Shown here: piece after piece, positions 35,252 to 43,376 of the stretch
Numbering within the stretch: position 1 is the stretch's first letter
Layout: each line of letters starts with the position of its first letter
From: JAPOXR01 sp963664715
Lineage (GTDB): Bacteria > Pseudomonadota > Alphaproteobacteria > Rhodobacterales > Rhodobacteraceae
Length of the DNA: 64,000 bases
Assembly (NCBI GenBank): GCA_963664715.2
Contig: CAXXUY010000001.1
Span: 744,001 to 808,000 of the forward strand
Direction of reading: 5' to 3'
Program-made: the position numbers and the translations under genes
The notes under the pieces: model-generated
What the model saw: the letters and a program-made list of their open reading frames with translations, nothing else
Database searches by the model: none
What the model was told of the DNA's origin: nothing

Positions 35252-36525
35252 TGGCGCACCCGCTTCTCGTGATACCTGAGGCATACCACCGTGGTGAACG
35301 CCCTGGACTCACTTCGGTCTGTTCGGCGCATCCGGTCGTGATCGAAGCGGCAATCCGACTGGCACGCGATCTGGGAAGGACAGTCCTGATCGAGGCGACC
35401 TGCAACCAGGTCAACCAGGACGGCGGTTACACCGGCATGTCGCCAGGCGACTTTCGACGTTTCGTGGAAGGCATCGCCGCACGCGTGAATTTCGACCGCG
35501 AGAAGATTGTTCTCGGCGGCGACCATCTGGGACCCAACCCTTGGAAGCGGTTTCCCGCCAACGAGGCCATGACGAAGGCCGAGGCGATGATCAGGGCCTA
35601 TGCCGAAGCCGGATTCACAAAGTTTCATCTCGATACGTCCATGGGATGCCGGGGCGAACCCGCGGCACTGGCGGATCAGGAAACGGCAAGGCGTGCCGCG
35701 CGGCTGGCGGCAGTCGCGGAACAGCACAAGACCGGGGTCGACCCAGTTTACGTCATCGGCACCGAGGTGCCCGTGCCCGGAGGTGCGACTCACGCGCTCG
35801 ATCATCTGGAAATCACGATGCCTGAAGCCGTGGTTCAGACCTACGAAGCGCACAAGGCTTCCTTCGAGGCATTGGGGTTGCAGGGCGCGTATTCCCGGGT
35901 CATGGCGCTCGTTGTCCAACCGGGCGTCGAGTTCAGCCACAGTGACGTGGTTCACTTCGACGCGCGGAAGGCGCATTCACTCTCCGAAGTTCTAAAGTCG
36001 TTTCCTGGAATCGTGTTTGAAGCGCATTCGACTGACTATCAAACGGGGGAAGGGCTGCGGAGCTTGGTGGAAAACGGCTTTGCAATCCTCAAGGTCGGAC
36101 CCTCGCTGACATTCGCACTTCGCGAAGCGCTCTATGCGCTCGACGCCATAGCCGACAATCTCGACGGGCACCCGCCGGTCGGTTCCCTGATGGCAACGAT
36201 GGAGAAGGCCATGCGAGCCGAGCCCCAGTACTGGCAGGATTACTATGCAGGCGCAGAAACCGAACTGTGGCTGCAGAGGCATTTCAGCTATTCTGACCGG
36301 ATTCGCTATTACTGGCCCTCTCGGCAAGCAGAACAGGCTGTTTCCCGCTTGCGGCAGAGGCTGGAAGGCAGGCACATTCCAGACCCGCTATTCGGACAAT
36401 ACCTGCCAGGGCTTGCTGGCACGGGATCATTTGACGACGTCCTTATAGCCTCCGTGCAGGAGACATTGCATCGCTACGAGCACGCCTGCATTCCCGGGTT
36501 CCGCCTCAATGGCAATCTTTTCTGA
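35251..36525 (+). CDS. gatZ: GatZ/KbaZ-family protein, D-tagatose-6-phosphate 4-epimerase or aldolase subunit
   Basis: Family first known as the non-catalytic subunit of tagatose-bisphosphate aldolase; in Agrobacterium a homologue epimerises D-tagatose 6-phosphate to D-fructose 6-phosphate. Seen: 424 residues starting MAHPLLVIPEAYHRGERPG, then VCSAHPVVIEAAIRLA, EATCNQVNQDGGYTGM, GGDHLGPNPW, HLDTSMGC and GTEVPVPGG motifs, all characteristic. No partner aldolase subunit (GatY/KbaY) is present in the window, which supports the epimerase role. Overlaps the kinase stop by one base, so translation is coupled. Confidence 0.87.
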   Translation: MAHPLLVIPEAYHRGERPGLTSVCSAHPVVIEAAIRLARDLGRTVLIEATCNQVNQDGGYTGMSPGDFRRFVEGIAARVNFDREKIVLGGDHLGPNPWKRFPANEAMTKAEAMIRAYAEAGFTKFHLDTSMGCRGEPAALADQETARRAARLAAVAEQHKTGVDPVYVIGTEVPVPGGATHALDHLEITMPEAVVQTYEAHKASFEALGLQGAYSRVMALVVQPGVEFSHSDVVHFDARKAHSLSEVLKSFPGIVFEAHSTDYQTGEGLRSLVENGFAILKVGPSLTFALREALYALDAIADNLDGHPPVGSLMATMEKAMRAEPQYWQDYYAGAETELWLQRHFSYSDRIRYYWPSRQAEQAVSRLRQRLEGRHIPDPLFGQYLPGLAGTGSFDDVLIASVQETLHRYEHACIPGFRLNGNLF

Positions 36526-36850
36526 ACAAGCCGGCCGGCCACAATGCGATGACACGCAGTTCTGGAGGCCGCGTCCAACTCGACCAAACCGAGGATACCG
36601 CGCAATTGCTTGTGGAATCCGGAACATACACGGCCGCTATCCCGGGTCGGACCTTCCTTCGTCGGCATCGCTTCCGGGACCCCGCCAATCGTCGCCCGAC
36701 TGTCCGGCTGCGTCGATTTTCGGTAGTCCTGATCAGGCGTTTCCGTGCCGTCCCGGCCATGTGTGCGAAACAGGCTCAGCAGCTGGCAACTACTCTGGTT
36801 TCAGCCATACCGGGTTGCCCGGAACACAGGTCAACGAAAAAAGGACTGAA
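36526..36850. other. Intergenic region after gatZ
   Basis: About 325 bp. Frames are open through it but none resembles a known protein and their Arg/Pro-rich translation looks non-coding. It may contain the promoter of the Sel1-repeat gene. Confidence 0.4.
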
Positions 36851-38275
36851 ATGAACACTGAGGTCGGCCTGCTCAGGAACACCCGCGCCGGCGCGGCTGT
36901 GGTATCCCCCCGGTTCGATGTGGAAGTGGACAGGCCGATGCGTTTCCCCGGGCTGATATCAGCGGGTCTTCTTCATAGCGTTCGGGAAAAACCGAGGCTT
37001 GCGTCTGCCCACTGTCATTGTCATGGAAGGATACGCAATCGACGAGGCCGAATTGAAGACTGGTTTCTTCCCGCGAGGATCGATGAGTTCGTGATGTCGA
37101 GCGGACAATGGTACTGCCTTCACCGGAAAGCTGAGTTACGGCGGATGACCGCTGCTGTCTGTCCCGATATTCGGGGGCATCATCAGCCCTTTGCTCGGTC
37201 CAACGGAATCGGACGGTTTGCAGATCGGGTGGATGCAATTCCGGGCGTTGCGCGTGCACTGATCGGGCTGCGCGCCCGGAACTTGACCAGGGCCCTGGAC
37301 ACGAGCGAGATATTCACGATTGAGAACCCGGAGCTCCAGCCGGGCACAATTGCGGAAACTGCTGGCTCATTTGAGGCACCGATCGCCGGCACACGCGACT
37401 GCAGAAGTTCATTCAGTGCCCTATCGGGACAGGTTGTCGCCGCGACAGAACTGGCAAGAAGGCGACTCCTGCGTCCTCTTCGGGCCTTGTCCATCGCAAT
37501 ATTCTGCATTTCAGGAACTGCCGAAGCGGACTTCGCGGGTGGATGGAACGCGTATGTGGCGGGGAACTACAACCTTGCTCTCGAGGAATGGTTGTCGCTG
37601 GCGGAGGAGGGTCACAGCGGGGCACTGCTCAACATTGGTGTGCTCTATGAAAAGGGCCTCGGGGTAGACCAGGATGCAGCCAAGGCCATGGAGTGGTTCA
37701 GGAAGGCCGCGGACAAGGGAGAAATCGCTGCGTATCACAATATTGGCGTGCTTTACCGGGATGGCCGCGGCGTGCCCCAGGACCACGTCGAGGCCGCAAA
37801 GTGGTTCCTGAAAGCGGCCGAGAATGGTGACACATATGGAAGATTCCAGCTAGGACTGGCATCAATCAATGGCCTGGGTGTTCCCCAGAATATTTCCGAT
37901 GGTGTCGAATTGATACGCAAGGCGGCGGATGGCGGCAATCCACTGGCGGCGCTGGAACTTGCGAAAATGCACCGCGCAGGCCGGCACGTCGCTCAGGACA
38001 CGGCTGAAGCAGTGAAATGGTTCAAGGCGGCGTCGGCCGCCGGCAGCGACGCAGCTGCATTTGCCCTGGGAACGATGTACGCCGAAGGGTATGGTTTCGA
38101 CGTGGACCTGGTTCGCGCCTATGCCTGGTTCTGGGTTGCAGTTCGGAGAGGCGGTCATTCAGGTGCCGAGCTGGCGATCCAGATCGTTGCAGGATCACTT
38201 GATGAATCCGACATCGAAAGAGCGCGCCAACTCGGCAATGCTCTCCTGCATGGCAACCGGGTCGAGGATTCATAG
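36851..38275 (+). CDS. Sel1-repeat (TPR-like) protein
   Basis: The secure part is residues from about 37530 to the end: a hydrophobic stretch (LSIAIFCISGTAEA) like a signal peptide, then about six Sel1 repeats of 36 residues with the typical A-x-x-x-x-G-x-x-Y/L pattern (for example NIGVLYEKGLGVDQDAAKA and NIGVLYRDGRGVPQDHVEA). Sel1 proteins act as adaptors in signalling or envelope processes. ATG 36851 has an AAGGA site, but the ~215 residues before the hydrophobic stretch look unlike a normal protein, so the true start may be far downstream (TTG 37488 is in frame). Convergent with the Rieske ferredoxin gene. Confidence 0.72.
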   Translation: MNTEVGLLRNTRAGAAVVSPRFDVEVDRPMRFPGLISAGLLHSVREKPRLASAHCHCHGRIRNRRGRIEDWFLPARIDEFVMSSGQWYCLHRKAELRRMTAAVCPDIRGHHQPFARSNGIGRFADRVDAIPGVARALIGLRARNLTRALDTSEIFTIENPELQPGTIAETAGSFEAPIAGTRDCRSSFSALSGQVVAATELARRRLLRPLRALSIAIFCISGTAEADFAGGWNAYVAGNYNLALEEWLSLAEEGHSGALLNIGVLYEKGLGVDQDAAKAMEWFRKAADKGEIAAYHNIGVLYRDGRGVPQDHVEAAKWFLKAAENGDTYGRFQLGLASINGLGVPQNISDGVELIRKAADGGNPLAALELAKMHRAGRHVAQDTAEAVKWFKAASAAGSDAAAFALGTMYAEGYGFDVDLVRAYAWFWVAVRRGGHSGAELAIQIVAGSLDESDIERARQLGNALLHGNRVEDS

Positions 38276-38296
38276 CGAAATCCGGATATGCGGTAA

Positions 38297-38323
38297 CGGC
38301 CAAGCCCGGAGCCGGGCAAGCCG
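38297..38323. terminator. Bidirectional hairpin between convergent genes
   Basis: GCCCGG and CCGGGC form a stem with a two-base AG core that is extended by CGGC/GCCG after small bulges. It lies between the stops of the Sel1 gene (plus) and the Rieske ferredoxin gene (minus), where a shared terminator is expected. No long T-run flanks it. Confidence 0.45.
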
Positions 38324-38339
38324 CCGTGGTTCATCCTGA

Positions 38340-38657
38340 TCACAGCAGGACCTGAACAATTCCGTCCCGAACCCGGGCTTCGATCATCAGTAGATTTCTC
38401 TTTGCCGGAAGGGCCAGTGCTTCACCCGTGCGTGCATCGAAGAGGCCCTGGTGCAGGGGACACTCGATGTGCCGCCCGTCAAAATAGCCATCACAGAGAT
38501 TGGCGGCTCCATGCGTGCACCTTGCCATGCTCACGAAGATACCATCGACAGTGTCATAGACGGCCAGTTCCCTGGCGCCGAACTGTACAGGCGTCACGTC
38601 GCCTTTCTCAAGCTCTGAAATCGCGATCAGGTCCCGCCAGGACCGGCTCTTCCTCAC
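38340..38657 (-). CDS. Rieske-type 2Fe-2S ferredoxin
   Basis: Small electron-transfer protein of about 105 residues. The GTG at 38657 overlaps the desaturase stop codon (GTGA), giving translational coupling. Seen: cluster ligands Cys47, His49, Cys66 and His69 in CTHG and CPLHQG, spaced as in biphenyl-type oxygenase ferredoxins, followed by FDARTGEALALPA. An upstream extension of the frame is open but overlaps the desaturase. It probably delivers electrons to the coupled desaturase-like enzyme; no dedicated reductase gene is near. Confidence 0.87.
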   Translation of the reverse strand: MRKSRSWRDLIAISELEKGDVTPVQFGARELAVYDTVDGIFVSMARCTHGAANLCDGYFDGRHIECPLHQGLFDARTGEALALPAKRNLLMIEARVRDGIVQVLL

Positions 38658-39622
38658 CTCGTGTCGGACGCTGAAGTGCCGAGTTTCGGCCTTAGCCCCA
38701 GGATCTGGGAAATTATGTCGATATGAGCACCGAGATATCCGCGCTCTTCGACATAGACATGTCCAGACAGCTTCTCGTGCAATTTCGGAAGCGCATGGAA
38801 CGGTACCGATGATGCGTAGTGATGCTCGGCATGATAGTTCATGTTCCAGCACAGGAACCTCATCGGCAACGTGACAAGATTGGTTCTGGTGTTGATCTTC
38901 ATGTCCCGGATATTGGGCCTGCCGACATGTTCGGTCATCCGGATCGCCCTCATGACCGGTTCACCCAGAAACAGCGGCAACCACCAGTACCAGACTGCAC
39001 CCCACCAGTTGAACCACGCGCTGGCGGCAAGGACGCAGGCATAGATCGAGATCATGATGCGTGCTTCGATGACAAGTGAGCGTCGATCCTCCCGTGGCAC
39101 GAACTTCTTTTCGGTCTCGGAAAAGCGACCGGCAAAGTGCATTCCGATTTCCTTGAATTTCTGAAGCCAGAACGGAATTGACGACAGGAACCAGACGTAT
39201 TTTCGAGTTGAAATCGGCAACTCGATCAGTTCGGGATCCTTGCCGTGCAATTGGGTGTAGGTGTGGTGGTCGCAATGCTCATATCGGAAAAACCTGTTCG
39301 GAAGCATGATGACCAGGCCGCAATAGTTTCCGAACACCTCGTTGAGCCTGCGGGTTCGGAATGCAGTATAATGGACGCATTCGTGCTGAAGGGCAAAATG
39401 GTGAACCAGCACCACCCCGTGAACGAACATTGCCGGAACGACCCAGATTGAACCCAGAGCAAGATGCACCAGTGTTCCGGTAACGCAGAGAACGCACATG
39501 AAAACGGCAAGATGAACGAGTCCGGGAACATTAGAACGCTGCATCAACTGCTTGAGTTCCCGGCGTGTCAGAGTTCTATCCTCGAGAGCCTGCGTGATTG
39601 GTGTCAAGACCGGTTGTGTCAT
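38654..39622 (-). CDS. Membrane fatty-acid-desaturase/hydroxylase-family protein
   Basis: Di-iron membrane oxygenase with the three His boxes: HECVH (80-84), HCDHH (116-120) and HAEHH (264-268). From ATG 39622 it has 322 residues and about four hydrophobic segments arranged around the boxes. The family includes acyl-lipid desaturases and ring or alkyl hydroxylases. Being translationally coupled to a Rieske ferredoxin, it likely uses that protein as electron donor, unlike cytochrome-b5 or plant-type ferredoxin desaturases. Divergent from the amino-acid ABC importer genes. Substrate cannot be inferred. Confidence 0.85.
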   Translation of the reverse strand: MTQPVLTPITQALEDRTLTRRELKQLMQRSNVPGLVHLAVFMCVLCVTGTLVHLALGSIWVVPAMFVHGVVLVHHFALQHECVHYTAFRTRRLNEVFGNYCGLVIMLPNRFFRYEHCDHHTYTQLHGKDPELIELPISTRKYVWFLSSIPFWLQKFKEIGMHFAGRFSETEKKFVPREDRRSLVIEARIMISIYACVLAASAWFNWWGAVWYWWLPLFLGEPVMRAIRMTEHVGRPNIRDMKINTRTNLVTLPMRFLCWNMNYHAEHHYASSVPFHALPKLHEKLSGHVYVEERGYLGAHIDIISQILGLRPKLGTSASDTR

Positions 39623-39786
39623 CTGTTCCGCCTGGCAGACGAAGCTGGAGAGCTTCCACCCGGCGATACTATCCCGGATAGAATGTCCGCTCAAGAAAAC
39701 TCGCCGAAACACGGCAGAAACCGCCGAAACCGGAAACCGTAGATCCCGCGGTTGCACTGCCTTGGCAAGAATGATTCGGTTTGCAG

Positions 39787-39815
39787 TTAACAATTGCATC
39801 GGACACGTGCATAAT
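39787..39815 (+). promoter_or_regulatory. Candidate sigma-70 promoter of the amino-acid importer operon
   Basis: TTAACA (39787-39792) and CATAAT (39810-39815) are separated by 17 bp, ideal spacing, about 48 bp before the ATPase start codon. The region is AT-richer than its surroundings. Confidence 0.4.
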
Positions 39816-39862
39816 GAACCCACCCGACATCGAAAATCAGTGGGCGTCAGGGGGCGGACCAA

Positions 39863-40609
39863 ATGCCGAGTAGTGAGCCGATCATTGAAATCCGGAATCT
39901 GGACAAGTTCTTCGGCGAATTCCAGGCATTGTCCGATGTCAACCTTACCGTTCACTCCGGTGAACGTGTCGTGATCTGCGGTCCGTCCGGTTCAGGCAAG
40001 TCCACTCTCATCAGATGCATCAACCGGCTTGAGGATCACACTGCCGGCGAACTCACGGTCGACGGGATCAAGCTTGACGACGAAACCAGGAACGTCAGGG
40101 CGGTGCGCATGGAAGTCGGAATGGTCTTCCAGCAGTTCAACCTGTTTCCGCACCTTACCGTGTTGGAGAATCTGACGGTCGGCCCGATGAGGGTGCGGAA
40201 GATCCCGAAGGCCGATGCGGAAAAGCGGGCGAGAAACTACCTGGAGCGCGTTCATATACCTGAACAGGCCGAAAAGTATCCGGCACAGCTGTCGGGCGGC
40301 CAGCAGCAGCGCGTGGCAATTGCTCGCTCTCTGTGCATGGAACCCAGAATCATGCTTTTCGACGAGCCCACCTCGGCTCTCGACCCGGAAATGATCAACG
40401 AGGTGCTCGACGTCATGGTTGAACTTGCATCGACTGGCATGACCATGGTGTGCGTTACCCATGAAATGGGATTCGCCCGAAAGGTTGCGGATACCATGGT
40501 ATTCATGGAAGACGGTCAGATCGTTGAAACCGCGCCGCCCGACAAGTTCTTTTCCAACCCGTCCAGCAAGCGCTGCCGGATGTTTCTCGATCAGATCCTG
40601 GAGCATTGA
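39863..40609 (+). CDS. Polar amino-acid ABC transporter ATP-binding protein
   Basis: GlnQ/AapP-type ATPase, 248 residues. Seen: Walker A GPSGSGKST (residues 40-48), Q-loop FQQFNLFPHLTVLEN, signature LSGGQQQRVAIARSL (about 142), Walker B IMLFDEPTSALDP, and H-loop VTHEMGFAR. It is first in a four-gene plus-strand unit (ATPase, permease, binding protein, permease). The ATPase stop overlaps the permease start by one base. The import substrate is probably a polar amino acid or related small compound. Confidence 0.93.
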   Translation: MPSSEPIIEIRNLDKFFGEFQALSDVNLTVHSGERVVICGPSGSGKSTLIRCINRLEDHTAGELTVDGIKLDDETRNVRAVRMEVGMVFQQFNLFPHLTVLENLTVGPMRVRKIPKADAEKRARNYLERVHIPEQAEKYPAQLSGGQQQRVAIARSLCMEPRIMLFDEPTSALDPEMINEVLDVMVELASTGMTMVCVTHEMGFARKVADTMVFMEDGQIVETAPPDKFFSNPSSKRCRMFLDQILEH

Positions 40610-41481
40610 TGGCTGTGAAGGCCGGTTCGGACAGAAGGCCATCCGGCAGGTCCGGCGCGGCGAAACCGACGCAGGCCGTACATCCGCTGCAGCGGGTCAG
40701 GAGGCTCGCAGCGTCCAGGCCAGCGTCGGTCGCACTCTACCTGATCATCATCTACCTGCTCGTCCGGCTGTCCCTGACTGGCGCCGAAGCGATGGGATAC
40801 AACTGGCAATGGTACCGGATCCCGGACTACCTCTACCGGTTGACCGATGACGGTTTCCAGTGGGGTGAGATTTCGGTCGGCCTGTGGAAGACGATAGAGC
40901 TTTCCGTCGTCTCTTTTGCCATGGCAACCTTCATCGGGCTGCTGCTCGCGCTGTTGCGACTTTCGGGCCTGCTTGTCGGCAGCGCGGTTGCCGTCGGATA
41001 CCTTGAATTCATCCGGAACATGCCGCTACTTGTCCTGCTGTACCTCATCTACTACGTGGTGGGTCCGATTTTCCGGTTCGACAGGTATTCCGCCTCGGTG
41101 CTGTGCCTTGCGATCTACCATTCTGCCCTGATCTCGGAGATCTTTCGGGCCGGCATCCTGGCGGTAAGTACCGGGCAGTGGGAAGCCGCCAAGTCAATCG
41201 GCATGTCGACGACACAGAGCTACCGCTTTATAATCCTACCGCAATCGGTCAAGTTCATGCTGCCGCCCCTCACGGGGGAAGCGGTTCACCTGGTCAAGAG
41301 TTCGGCCATCGTCAGCGTCATCGCAGTCGCGGAACTGACCACGATCGGCCGGAACCTGATTGCGGACACCTATATGAGTTTTGAGATTTGGTTCACCGTT
41401 GCAGCAGTGTACATGGTGGTCACTCTCATCCTGTCCGTGGGCGTTACTCGTCTCGAGAATCGTTATGCGGTCAAAACCTAG
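40609..41481 (+). CDS. Polar amino-acid ABC transporter permease (first)
   Basis: HisM/GlnP-family inner-membrane permease, about 290 residues, with an unusual basic N-terminal cytoplasmic region (residues 1-45). Seen: a helix starting SVALYLIIIYLLVRL, the family block GLWKTIELSVVSFAMATFIGLLLALLRLS (membrane segments 2-3), FIRNMPLLVLLYLIYYVVGP, and the EAA-like ATPase-contact motif EAAKSIGMSTTQSYRFIILPQ. Preceded by the ATPase with a one-base overlap. Confidence 0.92.
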   Translation: MAVKAGSDRRPSGRSGAAKPTQAVHPLQRVRRLAASRPASVALYLIIIYLLVRLSLTGAEAMGYNWQWYRIPDYLYRLTDDGFQWGEISVGLWKTIELSVVSFAMATFIGLLLALLRLSGLLVGSAVAVGYLEFIRNMPLLVLLYLIYYVVGPIFRFDRYSASVLCLAIYHSALISEIFRAGILAVSTGQWEAAKSIGMSTTQSYRFIILPQSVKFMLPPLTGEAVHLVKSSAIVSVIAVAELTTIGRNLIADTYMSFEIWFTVAAVYMVVTLILSVGVTRLENRYAVKT

Positions 41482-41516
41482 GAGCAATGGCTCCGCAGCA
41501 ACAAAGGAGAATTGAG

Positions 41517-42353
41517 ATGAAAATCACTAGACGACTTCTGGGGACAGTGGCGGCAGGGGCCGTCGCAGCCGGATTGACGCTTCCGTCATTCGCCCAGTCC
41601 ACCGCAACGCAGGCGCTCACCAGCGAAAGCGCGATCGAGACGATCAAGCAGCGCGGCGTCATAAAGATCGGCCTCTCGCTCTTCGTTCCCTGGTCCATGC
41701 GGGACAAGAACGGTGAACTCATCGGGTTTGAACTCGATGTCGGACGGCAGCTCGCCGAGGATATGGGCGTCGATGTCGAATTCGTACCTACCGCGTGGGA
41801 CGGCATCATTCCTGCACTTGTCGCCGGAAAGTTCGATGTGATCATCAGCGGCATGTCGGTCACGGCACAACGCAACCTGACAATCAACTTCACCGATCCA
41901 TACGCCTTTTCCGGCCTGACCATCCTGGCCAACCGGGAATTGACCGACGGATTCACGCTTGAAGACCTCAACAGTGAAGACGTGATCTTCACGGCCCGGC
42001 GCGGGGCGACACCGGCGGTCGTCATTCCGAAGGTGTTTCCGAATGCTCAACTGCTCCAGTTCGATGAGGACGGCGCTGCGGCACAGGAGGTCCTGAACGG
42101 GCAGGCGCATGCAACCATGGCTGCAGAACCCACACCATCGAGGGAAGCCAGGACCTATCCGGAAACGCTCTACGTGCCGTTCGACGTTCTGTACGATCAG
42201 CGGGGTGAAGCATTTGCGGTCCGCAAGGGTGACCCGGACGCGCTGAACTACTTCAACAATTGGATTTCCCACCAGTGGAGAGTCGGTTGGCTGAAGGAAC
42301 GCCACGACTACTGGTTCACCACCGAGGATTGGGCTGACCAGGTCACACAATAA
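41517..42353 (+). CDS. Polar amino-acid ABC transporter substrate-binding protein
   Basis: Family 3 periplasmic binding protein, 278 residues. ATG 41517 has a strong AAAGGAG site. Signal peptide with cleavage near LPSFA-QS. Family signatures: GVIKIGLSLFVPWSMRDKNGELIGFELDV near the mature N-terminus and DVIISGMSVTAQRNLTINFTDPYAFSG in the first lobe. A GC-rich hairpin follows the stop, as usual for binding proteins that need higher expression. The ligand is probably an amino acid or a derivative; specificity is not determinable here. Confidence 0.92.
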   Translation: MKITRRLLGTVAAGAVAAGLTLPSFAQSTATQALTSESAIETIKQRGVIKIGLSLFVPWSMRDKNGELIGFELDVGRQLAEDMGVDVEFVPTAWDGIIPALVAGKFDVIISGMSVTAQRNLTINFTDPYAFSGLTILANRELTDGFTLEDLNSEDVIFTARRGATPAVVIPKVFPNAQLLQFDEDGAAAQEVLNGQAHATMAAEPTPSREARTYPETLYVPFDVLYDQRGEAFAVRKGDPDALNYFNNWISHQWRVGWLKERHDYWFTTEDWADQVTQ

Positions 42354-42363
42354 GGCAATGATC

Positions 42364-42387
42364 GCCCGCCGCCCTCGGGCGGCGGGC
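42364..42387 (+). other. GC-rich stem-loop after the binding-protein gene
   Basis: Perfect 11-bp arms, GCCCGCCGCCC and GGGCGGCGGGC, flank two bases, 10 bp after the binding-protein stop and 44 bp before the next permease start. No T-run follows. Likely a message-stabilising or partial termination element within the operon. Confidence 0.6.
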
Positions 42388-42430
42388 CATCCCAATACTG
42401 CATGTAACCGGGATTTCCAGAGATAAGCCG

Positions 42431-43315
42431 ATGCGCCGTTTGCTGAAGAGATTGCACTGGATGGATGTCGTCATCCTGGTCGTGCTGTTTTCCTTCTTCT
42501 TCTACATCTGGCAGCAGATCGACGGCAAGCTCGAGTACAAGTGGCGTTGGCATCTGATTCCGAACTACCTGTTCCGGTTTGACGAGGAGAGTGGAAGCTG
42601 GGTGGCAAACGTCCTGATCCTTGGCCTCATCACCACCATCAGGATCAGCATCTACGCAAGCGTGCTGGCGCTTATTCTCGGAATCATTCTCGGCATCGCG
42701 CGCACGGCCCGGAATCTCACAGTCCGGATGCTGGCGAGGACATATCTGGAGTTTCTACGCAACATTCCGCCGGTTGTTGTCATCTTCATCTTTTTCTTCT
42801 TCCTGTCGGAGCAGTTGATCGTTGCCCTGAACATCGAGAGCTGGGCGCGCGGGATTGCCAAGCAAGAGAACAACGCTGTCTGGGAGTTCTTTTTTGGTGA
42901 CATGCGAAGGTTTCCGTCCCTGATTTCCGGAGTCATCGTGCTTGCGCTGTTCGAGAGTGCGTTCGTCGGAGAAATAGTCCGGGCAGGGATCGAATCGATC
43001 GGGCGGGGACAGCTGGAGGCCTCCCGGTCACTGGGACTGAGCTGGATCGACGAACTTCGCTACATCGTGCTCCCGCAGGCGTTGAGAAGGGTCCTGCCGC
43101 CACTGGCGAACCAGTTCATTTCGTTGATCAAGGACAGCTCCATAATCTCCCTGATATCGGTCCAGGACCTGACTCTCAGAACGGTCGAACTCGCAAATTC
43201 GACCAGGCTGACCTTCGAATCCTGGATAACGACCGCGGCGCTCTACTTCTGCCTTTGCTTCAGCCTGTCGCTTCTCTTCCGGTATCTCGAAAATCGGGGT
43301 GCACGCAGGCCCTGA
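42431..43315 (+). CDS. Polar amino-acid ABC transporter permease (second)
   Basis: HisQ/GlnP-family permease, 294 residues. Seen: first membrane segment VVILVVLFSFFFYIW, core block TTIRISIYASVLALILGIILGIART, conserved FLRNIPPVVVIFIFFFFLSEQ, EAA-like loop EASRSLGLSWIDELRYIVLPQALRRVLPPLANQFI, and a terminal helix. It completes a heterodimeric permease with the gene at 40.6 kb. The loop between segments 4 and 5 (NIESWARGIAKQENNAVWEFF) is longer than in many homologues. The gene is convergent with the VanA-like oxygenase. Confidence 0.92.
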   Translation: MRRLLKRLHWMDVVILVVLFSFFFYIWQQIDGKLEYKWRWHLIPNYLFRFDEESGSWVANVLILGLITTIRISIYASVLALILGIILGIARTARNLTVRMLARTYLEFLRNIPPVVVIFIFFFFLSEQLIVALNIESWARGIAKQENNAVWEFFFGDMRRFPSLISGVIVLALFESAFVGEIVRAGIESIGRGQLEASRSLGLSWIDELRYIVLPQALRRVLPPLANQFISLIKDSSIISLISVQDLTLRTVELANSTRLTFESWITTAALYFCLCFSLSLLFRYLENRGARRP

Positions 43316-43376
43316 CCTGTCCGGGGGCCCGGCTCCGGTCGTCGCAGCAAGCCCGCCGAAACTCCGATCGTGAAGG

